This document shows positions 56,683-64,000 of a DNA stretch of 64,000 nt, one piece after another; the first letter of the stretch is position 1; each line of letters begins with the position of its first letter. The notes beneath the pieces were generated by a model. It was given only the letters and a program-made list of their open reading frames with translations, ran no database searches and had not been told where the DNA came from. Origin of the DNA: Isotricha intestinalis (lineage: Eukaryota; Ciliophora; Litostomatea; Vestibuliferida; Isotrichidae); assembly GCA_023807065.1 (NCBI GenBank), contig JAJJLU010003498.1:1-64000 (forward strand). The letters run 5' to 3'. Both the position numbers and the translations under genes were made by a program.

Positions 56683-58122
56683 TTAAACTTTAATATTAAA
56701 AAGATAATCTTTAAATCCATTTTTTTCTAAAGAATAATTTAAAATTTCTTTGTTTTCCCCTAAAATTAATTGTGTCATTGAAACTAAATTCAATAATTCA
56801 TTAATTAATTCTTTTGAATTATAATATTTAATATCTAAAAATTTTTGTATTAAAGAAGAAAATAAATCTGATAATTTAACCAAAGGAATTAAATAAATTA
56901 TAAATTGAGGGTTTGAAAATTGAAATAGATTTTCCAAGAAATATAAACCTTCTAAAGAAATATTATAATTTAATTTTGAAATATAATTACAAATTTTAAC
57001 AATTATTCCTTCAAATATATTTAAATTTTCATGAAAATATTGTTTATTAAGAAATAAAAAAATATTAGAAAAACTTATAATAGATTCTTTAATAAAAATT
57101 GAATTTTCTTGAGAAATTTCTTCATAATTCAGAAATTGAGAAAAATATTCTATAATTTTATCAAAAGATTCTAATATTTCAGCATTATTACCTATTCTCA
57201 GTGATAAAGTCAATGAAATCAATTTAAGTTGATTAAAATTACATATATTTTTTTCTTCTAAAATATTATTGATTAATTGATAAAATATATTTGATTTATT
57301 TGAATCAGGAATATAGGAAAATTTATCTATAATATTTATTAATAATTGAAGATATTTATTTTGATTTTTTGTCTTAATAAAATAAGAATTTAGAATTAAA
57401 TTTATTAATTCAATAATTATTTTTTCTTCAAATTCAATATTAAAATATAATATAATTGATATTAATTTTATATCTTTATTACTGAGACTCTTACTTTTAT
57501 CTAATTTTTTAATGTATAACTTTATTAATAATTCTAAATTTTCTTCTAAATTTATATTTAAGTTGTGACAATTTAGTAAAAGATTTATAAAATATTTTTT
57601 GAATTCATACTCTAAAACCCGCTCTTTTTTATTTATAATATCAATATAAGTTTTGATATTTTTGTTAGAAATTAAATCATATGTAATATTTTCAGAATAA
57701 TATAAAAAATTAATCAAAATATGTAAAGATTCATAAACAATATCATTCCAATTTAAATTATTACTCATACAAATTAAAATATTTTCATATAATTTATCCT
57801 TAATAAAACTTTCTATAACATTTAAATTTTGTATAAAGGTAAACTTTCTTATCATCAATAAACCATATTTTTGATAATTAATATCATTTATACTTAATAA
57901 TTCTTTACAATTTTTTGTTATTTCGACTTCTTCAATGAATTTTAAAGAATTCATAAATGAATTTATTTTAATATTATTTAAATCAATTATATAAGAAGCA
58001 TTAATTATTTTATTATATCTATTTTCCATTATTTTTTTAAAAATGTATTGTTTCCTTAAGTTAATTTTAAATTTCTGTCTTTCATTAATAATATCTAATT
58101 TTTTTTCTTTCTTTTGAAACAT
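56683..58122 (-). CDS. divergent importin-alpha-like ARM-repeat protein
   Basis: 479 residues. The N terminus has a basic segment RQKFKINLRKQYIFKKIMENR-like (residues 16-35), which fits the importin-beta-binding (IBB) pattern R-x-x-x-x-x-x-LRK-x-x-x-x-x-x-x-K-x-x. It is followed by a helical, ARM-like body, for example YGLLMIRKFTFIQNLNVIES and YESLHILINFLYYSENITYD. Conserved Trp/Asn ladder residues of canonical importin-alpha are few, so it is divergent. A role as a nuclear-import adaptor is inferred from the IBB-like start plus ARM-like body. Stop TAA. Confidence 0.6.
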   Translation of the reverse strand: MFQKKEKKLDIINERQKFKINLRKQYIFKKIMENRYNKIINASYIIDLNNIKINSFMNSLKFIEEVEITKNCKELLSINDINYQKYGLLMIRKFTFIQNLNVIESFIKDKLYENILICMSNNLNWNDIVYESLHILINFLYYSENITYDLISNKNIKTYIDIINKKERVLEYEFKKYFINLLLNCHNLNINLEENLELLIKLYIKKLDKSKSLSNKDIKLISIILYFNIEFEEKIIIELINLILNSYFIKTKNQNKYLQLLINIIDKFSYIPDSNKSNIFYQLINNILEEKNICNFNQLKLISLTLSLRIGNNAEILESFDKIIEYFSQFLNYEEISQENSIFIKESIISFSNIFLFLNKQYFHENLNIFEGIIVKICNYISKLNYNISLEGLYFLENLFQFSNPQFIIYLIPLVKLSDLFSSLIQKFLDIKYYNSKELINELLNLVSMTQLILGENKEILNYSLEKNGFKDYLFNIKV

Positions 58123-58260
58123 TTTTAAATTTTTTAAAATAAATTAAAATAATCTAAATTTAAAAAATTAAAAAATCACAAAATAAAAAATATTTAAAAT
58201 TAAATAAAAATAACAATATAAATAAATAATATAATAAAACTAAATTCTAAATTATATTTA

Positions 58261-59898
58261 TTAAAGATAAAGTAAATATCTTCTTTGTGGAATAGTTTCG
58301 GAATAATTAATTTCTTCCCTTCTTCCATCTTTAAAAATTCCACTATCCATTCTACAAGTTCTAGCATTATAATATATTCCTTGTCCAGTAATTTCATCAT
58401 TATAAAAATTTCCAAAATACTGATGCCCACTAGGCCAAGTATACAATCCGAACTTTAATTTTGAGTCTTTCCACTCTCCTTCAAAAACTTGTTGACTTTC
58501 TCCCCATTTCATAATACCATAATCACCTCTAATACAAGCTTTAAATTCTCCTTGATATAATCTCCCATCTGTATAATCCATTGTTCCAATTCCAGTTATA
58601 ACACCTTTCTGCATTTCACCTTTATAAACATCACCATTGTTACATTTTAATATTCCAATACCATTAAAAGTTCCATCTCCAAATTCACCTTCATATGTTT
58701 GACCATCTGGCCATTTAATTTGACAGTAACCTTCTAATTTATCTTTTTTCCATTCACCTGAATAAATTCTACCTGTTTGTGTTTTTAATGTACCGTAACC
58801 TTCATTTAATCCATCTTTAAATTCACCTATATATGTATTTCCAAAAGCATTTACATTTTTACCAAATCCATCTTTGAAAAAATCATTTTTGAAATAACCA
58901 AAATATCTACTTCCTCCTATTAAAAATAAAAATCCTCTACCATATGCTAATCCATTTTGCTTATTTATTTCACCATAATATATACTACGGTTTGTTTTAA
59001 ATACTTCTTTTATTTCTACTTCTATTTTTCCATCTTCATATGGAGGAATTTTAAATAACATTTCTTCCATTTCTTTCTTATGTTTTTGTAATGTTTTATA
59101 TAATTTATTTATAAAATAATTTCCACATATTATTACATGATTTTTTAAATAAGATGTAAAACGTTCTTTGTCTATGTTCTTAAAATCTAATTTATATTTT
59201 GTTTTGTTGAAATCAGAATTATATCTTAAATTATTAATTATTATTGGGTTTTTATTTGGGAATCTTTCAAAAGTTTTTATTATTATTCTTATTATTGATA
59301 GTAATATTGTATTTTTATATATACAATATGAACCCAATGAATGCATATCTGCTTTTTCATTTTCTGTTTTCATATTTGTTACTAATAAATTCTCTAATTG
59401 AGGTAAATAATTTAATACAGATTCTTCTATTTCTTTATAATTCTTTTTTATTTCGTTTAATTCATCTTCATCCATTGAAATATCTTCTGTAAATATTATT
59501 TTTTTCGAATGTTTTTCATGTTGTTTTATACAAAGAGAACAAAAACTATCATGACATAAATTACAGTAACCTATTAAAGATTTTGTTTGATGTTTATAAC
59601 AAATATGGAAAGTAATATTATGATTCATATCTCTATTCACATAAAAATTTCTATTAAAAATTCCAATATTTTTATTATTTTTAAAAATAATTTCCTTTTC
59701 TTTATATTTAATTATTTTAGAATTATAAGATAATTCATCTGTAAATAAAACAAGAAAAGTTACTGCATCATAATATTTATTTCCACATTTACAAATAGTT
59801 TTAATATAAGCTTTAGATTCTCGTACATTAATTTTTATCTCTGGTATTTGTTGACATTTTCTACATATTGTAATTCTTTTATCAATTTCATTAAACAT
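58261..59898 (-). CDS. MORN-repeat protein with N-terminal zinc-binding/B-box region
   Basis: 545 residues. Two Cys pairs near the N terminus (C12, C15 and C36, C38) form a possible zinc site. A B-box-like region follows at 100-130 (C100, H103, C112, C115, C120, C123, H127, H130). A helical segment follows at 150-290. About nine MORN repeats fill 307-530, such as YIGEFKDGLNEGYGTL and YSGEWKKDKLEGYCQI. MORN repeats bind membranes or scaffold cytoskeleton; the B-box is typical of ubiquitin-pathway or scaffold proteins. The B-box plus MORN pairing is known in protists. It faces the WD40 gene across 102 bp. Stop TAA. Confidence 0.88.
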   Translation of the reverse strand: MFNEIDKRITICRKCQQIPEIKINVRESKAYIKTICKCGNKYYDAVTFLVLFTDELSYNSKIIKYKEKEIIFKNNKNIGIFNRNFYVNRDMNHNITFHICYKHQTKSLIGYCNLCHDSFCSLCIKQHEKHSKKIIFTEDISMDEDELNEIKKNYKEIEESVLNYLPQLENLLVTNMKTENEKADMHSLGSYCIYKNTILLSIIRIIIKTFERFPNKNPIIINNLRYNSDFNKTKYKLDFKNIDKERFTSYLKNHVIICGNYFINKLYKTLQKHKKEMEEMLFKIPPYEDGKIEVEIKEVFKTNRSIYYGEINKQNGLAYGRGFLFLIGGSRYFGYFKNDFFKDGFGKNVNAFGNTYIGEFKDGLNEGYGTLKTQTGRIYSGEWKKDKLEGYCQIKWPDGQTYEGEFGDGTFNGIGILKCNNGDVYKGEMQKGVITGIGTMDYTDGRLYQGEFKACIRGDYGIMKWGESQQVFEGEWKDSKLKFGLYTWPSGHQYFGNFYNDEITGQGIYYNARTCRMDSGIFKDGRREEINYSETIPQRRYLLYL

Positions 59899-60000
59899 TT
59901 ATAATGAGTCAAATAGAATTTTATTAATTAATTTAAATTCAGAATAAAAAATTAATAAATTGATTATGTTATTTAATAGAATATTTTAATAGAATCAAAA
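59899..60000. promoter_or_regulatory. 102-bp divergent promoter region
   Basis: The MORN/B-box and WD40 genes start on opposite strands 102 bp apart and must share this region. A/T-rich with no discrete motif seen. The A-run before the WD40 ATG is typical of starts in this window. Confidence 0.45.
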
Positions 60001-61203
60001 ATGGAAAAAAAATCTTTAGGAGATTTAATCCGTAAAAAAGCAGAAGAAAAAAAGGTAAAAGAGAAAGAAATAAAGAAATTAGACCCTGGAAAATCATCGA
60101 AGCCATCTTCTCGTTCAAACAGTATAAAAAGAAGAAGTTCAAGTGTGAAAAAAACATCTTCATCTAAAAAAATAACTAATTCTCCAATAAACAAGAAAAG
60201 TTCTTCAAAAGTAGCATCTCGAAATTCTTCAAGAAACAATTCTCGTTCTCGTAGAAGTTCAAATTCTTCATCTAGAAGAAATTCTCCTCATTCATCAAAT
60301 AAAGCAACTCAATCCCAATTTTTTAAAAAGAAATACAAATGTATAAAAACATATTCAAACGCTCATTCAGATTTTATAGAAAAATTAATTTTATTGAAAA
60401 ATGGAAAAATTGTTTCATGTTCATCAGATTTCACAATCAAATTATGGGATATAACGGATTCATCAAAAAAATCAATTCAAATTTATAAAGGACACACAAA
60501 TGCAGTAACAGGAGTAATTCAATATACAAATACTCATATAATATCTATATCAAAAGATAAAACAATAAGAAAATGGAATATTAATTCAGGAAAAGAAGTA
60601 TATTGTTATAAATTAAATAATCCTTTTTTATCAATATGTGTTGCTTCTGATACAGTTGTTGCATGTGCCGGAGGAGATAAAACTATAAGATTTTATGATT
60701 TGAGTACAGATAAAGATACTGAAGAATTAGGAACATTATCAGGTCATCAAGAACAAATTAATTGTTTAATTCAAATTGACAACAATAGAATTGCAAGTGG
60801 GTCTTCTGATAAAAGTATTAGATTTTGGGATGTAAATAAAAAAAGTCATTTATTCACTCTTGAAGGTCATACATTAGATGTTGTTTGTCTTAAAGTTTTA
60901 AAAGATAAGAGATTCGCAAGTGGAGGTTATGATAATTGTATTATTATTTGGAACACCGAAAAAAGAGATATTGAAATGAAATTTGAAGGTCATACTGGTC
61001 ATGTTTTATGTATTGAACAATTACCTGATGAAAGATTAATTAGTGGAGGTTCTGATTGGAGTATGATTATTTGGAATATGACTACCACTGCTGTTGATGC
61101 TACTATTGAAGGACATCAAGAAGCTGTTTCTTCTATTGTTATTACCAAAGAAGGACAGATTGTTAGTGGAAGTAGAGATCAAGGAATTAAAGTTTGGGAA
61201 TAA
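60001..61203 (+). CDS. seven-bladed WD40 beta-propeller protein with Ser/Arg/Lys-rich N terminus
   Basis: 400 residues. The first 105 are basic and Ser/Arg-rich (SRNSSRNNSRSRRSSNSSS), probably disordered and phosphorylatable. Seven WD40 blades follow, most ending in a W/F/Y-D/N/E dipeptide: DFTIKLWD, DKTIRKWN, DKTIRFYD, DKSIRFWD, DNCIIIWN, DWSMIIWN and DQGIKVWE. Five blades have an intact GH start (for example GHTLDVVC and GHTGHVLC). The propeller is a protein-interaction scaffold; partners cannot be inferred. Stop TAA immediately after the last blade. Confidence 0.9.
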   Translation: MEKKSLGDLIRKKAEEKKVKEKEIKKLDPGKSSKPSSRSNSIKRRSSSVKKTSSSKKITNSPINKKSSSKVASRNSSRNNSRSRRSSNSSSRRNSPHSSNKATQSQFFKKKYKCIKTYSNAHSDFIEKLILLKNGKIVSCSSDFTIKLWDITDSSKKSIQIYKGHTNAVTGVIQYTNTHIISISKDKTIRKWNINSGKEVYCYKLNNPFLSICVASDTVVACAGGDKTIRFYDLSTDKDTEELGTLSGHQEQINCLIQIDNNRIASGSSDKSIRFWDVNKKSHLFTLEGHTLDVVCLKVLKDKRFASGGYDNCIIIWNTEKRDIEMKFEGHTGHVLCIEQLPDERLISGGSDWSMIIWNMTTTAVDATIEGHQEAVSSIVITKEGQIVSGSRDQGIKVWE

Positions 61204-61372
61204 AAAGTATTTTTATATTCCAATTGAAAGAATTTTTATTTTTTTAAATTAATTATATGCTTTATTTATTAACTTTTAATTTTGAAAAAATTAAAAAATA
61301 TGATATTTTTGAAGTTTAATGATAATCAAAAAGGAATTTGGAATTTATTGAAAATTTTTTGAATTACACTTA

Positions 61373-61603
61373 ATTTTGAAAAGAATTTTGGAATTATTTA
61401 TGTTCATTATATAAATTATCTCCTTCTCTAATAACTTAACCTTCTTTTCTTGTATCTAAATTTGAAAGAATTAAATCTTATATTTCATAATCTATTAATT
61501 CAAAAGTATCTTTTAATCTTATTTCTGAATCTAATTGAAATTAATGATAATTAAATAAACATTTACATTGAATTACATTTCATTCTTTCTTGTTTTTATC
61601 TAA
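61373..61603 (-). pseudogene. decayed or recoded reading frame, 77 codons, stops at apparent Gln and Trp positions
   Basis: On the minus strand of the 612-bp spacer 61204-61815, a frame reads NVIQCKCLFNYH, then FQLDSEIRLKDTFELIDYEI, DLILSNLDTRKEG and VIREGDNLYNEHK. It is interrupted by TGA at 61580-61582 and TAA at 61541-61543, 61478-61480, 61436-61438 and 61394-61396. No frameshift is needed. The stops fall where Trp (TGA) and Gln (TAA) would suit, while four ordinary CAA codons are also present. This is the clearest coding-like relict in the window. Family not recognised. Confidence 0.55.
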
Positions 61604-61677
61604 TTATTTAAATTATAAATATAAATAATTAAATAATATTTTTAATAATTTTGAAATAATCAATTTTAGTGAGTCCT

Positions 61678-61758
61678 ATGGCTTTTTTAAAATTTAAATA
61701 TAATAAAAAAGATGAATACAAAGAAAACAAAGTAAAAATCGATAATATAAATTTTTAA
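61678..61758 (+). CDS. 26-codon small open frame upstream of the peptidase gene
   Basis: ATG at 61678 opens a 26-codon frame (MAFLKFKYNKKDEYKENKV...) ending in TAA at 61756-61758. Its composition is more protein-like than the surrounding spacer. It lies 57 bp before the peptidase ATG on the same strand, so it could be a uORF or a remnant. A coding-like stretch continues upstream of it past a TAA. Confidence 0.3.
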   Translation: MAFLKFKYNKKDEYKENKVKIDNINF

Positions 61759-61815
61759 AATTAAATTAATTATTTAAAATAAAATTATATAAATAAAATC
61801 TTATTAAAATAAAAA

Positions 61816-63972
61816 ATGTTGCTACCAAGAATATTATTAATTGTTAATTTATTAATCATAATTTCTTCAAAAGAACCAAATAGAGATTTAATTCCATTTA
61901 ATGCAACATCCTTACATAAATTAAATAGAATTTCAGGATATGTTTTAACACCAAATAACCAATATGCTGTTTTTGTGAACAGAAAATGGGATGAAGTATC
62001 AGGAAAATTTACTTCTAATTTAAAATATATATCTGTGAATTCTCAAACAGGAGAAGCAATAGATTTAACAACACCATCATTAGAATATCAAGATATTAAT
62101 CCTGCTTTTTCAGCAAATTTCCCAAATCTAATTTTTTTCCTAAGAATAAAAGAAGGAAGAGTTCATATATATTATATGGATTTCCTTCCAGCAACTTTTT
62201 CTGCTTCAGAACCTGTTCAATTTACAAATTATCCTCTTGATGTTTCTAATATGATTATTACTGGTAATACTATTGTTTTTTCCACTGAAATGTTTTATGA
62301 TTGTGAAGATATGACATGCACTGCAAATAAATTCGAAGAAATTGCAAAGAGGGGACCAAATACTTATTCACTTTATACTGAATTAATGATTAGACATTGG
62401 GATACATGGTATACTGAAGGAGCTGCTTCTCATGTTTTTTATCAAAAAATGGAAAATGATGGAAATATACCTAAATTACATGGTGAACCTGTTGATATGA
62501 TATTATCTCAAAAATTATGTAGTCCTCCTATAGAATATGGAAGTGAACAATTTGCTATTTCTTCAGATGAAAACTTAATAGCTTTTAGTACACATAAAAA
62601 AGATAGAAATATGAGTTGGACAACAAAATGGGATATTTTAATTTATGAAGTAAGCACTAAACAATTGATTAATGTTACTTCTGAAGATGTAGGGAGAGCT
62701 CAAAATCCAAAATTCTCATCTGATAATTCTAAATTAGCTTATTTCTATATGAAACGTGCAGGTTTAGAAAGTGATATATTACGATTGAAAATTTATGATA
62801 TTAATAATAAAAAATTTATTCCTGCTAAAACGGTTGAAGAACCATTACCATTTCCACAAGATTTTGTTTGGTCAGATTCCACCAATAATGTTTTTATATT
62901 AACAACAATTGATGCTGGTCATGTTAAATTATATAAATATTCTCATAATGAAGAAAGTGCATATACCTTATTAACAGATGATAAAAATGCATATGGAACA
63001 CCAAATTTATTAACTCAAGATACTTTCTTTGTAGATTATACTTCATATCAACATCCTACAGTTCTTGGCTTCCTTGTAAAAGATACAACAACAGGTTTAT
63101 ATGAAACTAAAATATTATGTGACCCAAATAAAGACTTTATGTTAAATTTTGAAATGGTAGAACCAGATTCTTTTTTATTTAAAGGGGCAAAAGGTGATAC
63201 AATACAAGGTTGGATAATGAAACCAATAAATTTTGATGAAAATAAAAAATATCCGTTGGCATTTCTGATTCACGGTGGACCTGAAGGTTCATGGGATCCT
63301 GCTTGGTCTTATCGTTGGAACCCTCAATTATGGGCAAATCATAATTATGCAGTGGTTATGATAAATCCACATGGTTCATCAGGAATGGGAATAGATTTCC
63401 AAGATGCAGTTAGGAATGATTGGGGTGGTGCACCATTTGAAGATTTAATGCTTGGATGGGAATATGTGAAAAACACTTATAAATGGATTGATATGGATCG
63501 TGTAGGTGGTTGTGGAGCTTCATATGGAGGTTATATGATTAATTGGATTCAAGGACATAATGACGACCAAAAATTTAAATGTTTAGTTACTCACGATGGA
63601 GTGTTTAGTACTGTTACAATGTTTTATGCTACTGAGGAAATGTGGTTCCCTATGAGTGAATATTGTGCTCATGATAATTGGGGTTGTACACCTTTTAATA
63701 GTGATGAAGAAAGAAAAGGATATGAACAATTTTCACCTGAAAGTAGAGTTTCTCATTGGAACACTCCTCATTTAATTATTCATGGTAGTAAAGATTATAG
63801 AATTCCTATTACTGAAGGTATTTCTGCTTTTACTGCTTTACAAATTAGAAATATTCCTTCCAGATTTGTTCATTTTCCTGAAGAGAATCATTGGGTTCTT
63901 AAACCAGAAAATTCTATTAAATGGTATGAGGAAGTATTAGGTTGGTTAGATAAATTTTTAAACAATAATTAA
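61816..63972 (+). CDS. secreted S9-family serine peptidase (dipeptidyl/acylaminoacyl peptidase type)
   Basis: 718 residues with an N-terminal signal peptide (about 1-18, LPRILLIVNLLIIISS). A beta-propeller-like region (about 30-430, including ENLIAFSTHKKD and KFSSDNSKLAYFY) is followed by the catalytic alpha/beta-hydrolase domain. The oxyanion region is LIHGGPEGSWDP. The nucleophile is S569 in CGASYGGYM, the acid D660 in HGSKDYRIP and the base H692 in EENHWV: an intact triad. It resembles fungal DPP5-like and bacterial S9C peptidases, which release dipeptides or acylated N-terminal residues. No ER retention signal is seen, so secretion or lysosome/vacuole targeting is likely. Stop TAA. Confidence 0.93.
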   Translation: MLLPRILLIVNLLIIISSKEPNRDLIPFNATSLHKLNRISGYVLTPNNQYAVFVNRKWDEVSGKFTSNLKYISVNSQTGEAIDLTTPSLEYQDINPAFSANFPNLIFFLRIKEGRVHIYYMDFLPATFSASEPVQFTNYPLDVSNMIITGNTIVFSTEMFYDCEDMTCTANKFEEIAKRGPNTYSLYTELMIRHWDTWYTEGAASHVFYQKMENDGNIPKLHGEPVDMILSQKLCSPPIEYGSEQFAISSDENLIAFSTHKKDRNMSWTTKWDILIYEVSTKQLINVTSEDVGRAQNPKFSSDNSKLAYFYMKRAGLESDILRLKIYDINNKKFIPAKTVEEPLPFPQDFVWSDSTNNVFILTTIDAGHVKLYKYSHNEESAYTLLTDDKNAYGTPNLLTQDTFFVDYTSYQHPTVLGFLVKDTTTGLYETKILCDPNKDFMLNFEMVEPDSFLFKGAKGDTIQGWIMKPINFDENKKYPLAFLIHGGPEGSWDPAWSYRWNPQLWANHNYAVVMINPHGSSGMGIDFQDAVRNDWGGAPFEDLMLGWEYVKNTYKWIDMDRVGGCGASYGGYMINWIQGHNDDQKFKCLVTHDGVFSTVTMFYATEEMWFPMSEYCAHDNWGCTPFNSDEERKGYEQFSPESRVSHWNTPHLIIHGSKDYRIPITEGISAFTALQIRNIPSRFVHFPEENHWVLKPENSIKWYEEVLGWLDKFLNNN

Positions 63973-64000
63973 ATTTGTGATAATAGTTTTTTTGAATTAT

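Noticed and set aside
1..64000. A non-standard code for the whole window (TAA or TAG as Gln)
   Set aside because: All long genes use CAA/CAG for Gln, lack internal TAA/TAG over thousands of codons, and end in TAA at natural protein ends; reading through their TAA gives nonsense. The idea is kept only for spacer fragments.
1..64000. tRNA, rRNA, CRISPR array, insertion sequence or telomere
   Set aside because: No G+C-rich tRNA-like cloverleaf, no rRNA blocks, no regularly spaced repeats with spacers, no transposase gene or terminal repeats, and no telomeric repeat were seen.

Overview
The window is strongly A+T-rich nuclear DNA (about four-fifths A+T by eye) from a single-celled eukaryote. It holds about 30 protein-coding genes, packed on both strands and all uninterrupted by visible introns. 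An axonemal-type dynein heavy chain, small EF-hand proteins and a MORN/B-box protein point to a ciliated or flagellated cell. Coding frames of up to about 15.4 kb carry no internal TAA, TAG or TGA. TAA ends nearly every gene, TGA ends two (the disulfide isomerase and the importin-beta) and TAG ends none, so the expressed genes fit the standard code. Gene content and Asn/Lys-rich low complexity look most like a ciliate that keeps the standard code. A metamonad or another A+T-rich flagellate cannot be excluded. This placement is inference; no rRNA or tRNA gene was found to settle it.

Layout. 1-8 kb: an Asn-rich repeat protein cut by the window edge, a coiled-coil protein, a possible BAR/PH-like protein, a large unrecognised protein, and the small oligosaccharyltransferase subunit TMEM258/Ost5. 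8-16.6 kb: two CaMK/SNF1-like protein kinases among unrecognised proteins. 17-25.5 kb: an ER protein disulfide isomerase, a myotubularin-type phosphoinositide phosphatase, a secreted or ER-luminal protein, a CDC50/Lem3 flippase subunit, a PPTC7-like PP2C that looks catalytically dead, and an RRM plus zinc-knuckle SR-type protein. 25.9-41.3 kb: one dynein heavy chain of 5141 residues. 41-51 kb: an EF-hand protein, an unknown, an importin-5-like karyopherin, an LPCAT-type acyltransferase, a hormone-sensitive-lipase-like hydrolase and a second EF-hand protein. 51.6-64 kb: the ribosome-biogenesis factor Noc4, a repeat protein, a Bfr1-like coiled-coil protein with a very long acidic tail, a divergent importin-alpha-like ARM protein, a MORN/B-box protein, a seven-bladed WD40 protein and a secreted S9 prolyl-oligopeptidase-family peptidase.

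The genes are ordinary housekeeping functions rather than an operon. They cover secretory-pathway proteins (TMEM258, PDI, CDC50), membrane lipid metabolism (myotubularin, acyltransferase, HSL-like), nuclear transport (two karyopherin-type proteins), RNA and ribosome work (SR protein, Noc4, Bfr1-like) and motility or calcium signalling. Several divergent pairs share spacers of only about 80-190 bp, so bidirectional promoters are likely.

The most unusual signal lies between the genes. Several long spacers contain stretches that translate into protein-like sequence if in-frame stops are read through. The stops fall mainly as TAA, with an occasional TAG or TGA. The two clearest are 15274-15480 and 61373-61603, both on the minus strand. 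The pattern fits old genes decaying under C-to-T and G-to-A pressure (CAA to TAA, TGG to TGA). It would also fit frames written in a ciliate-like code, and only comparative or expression data can separate these.
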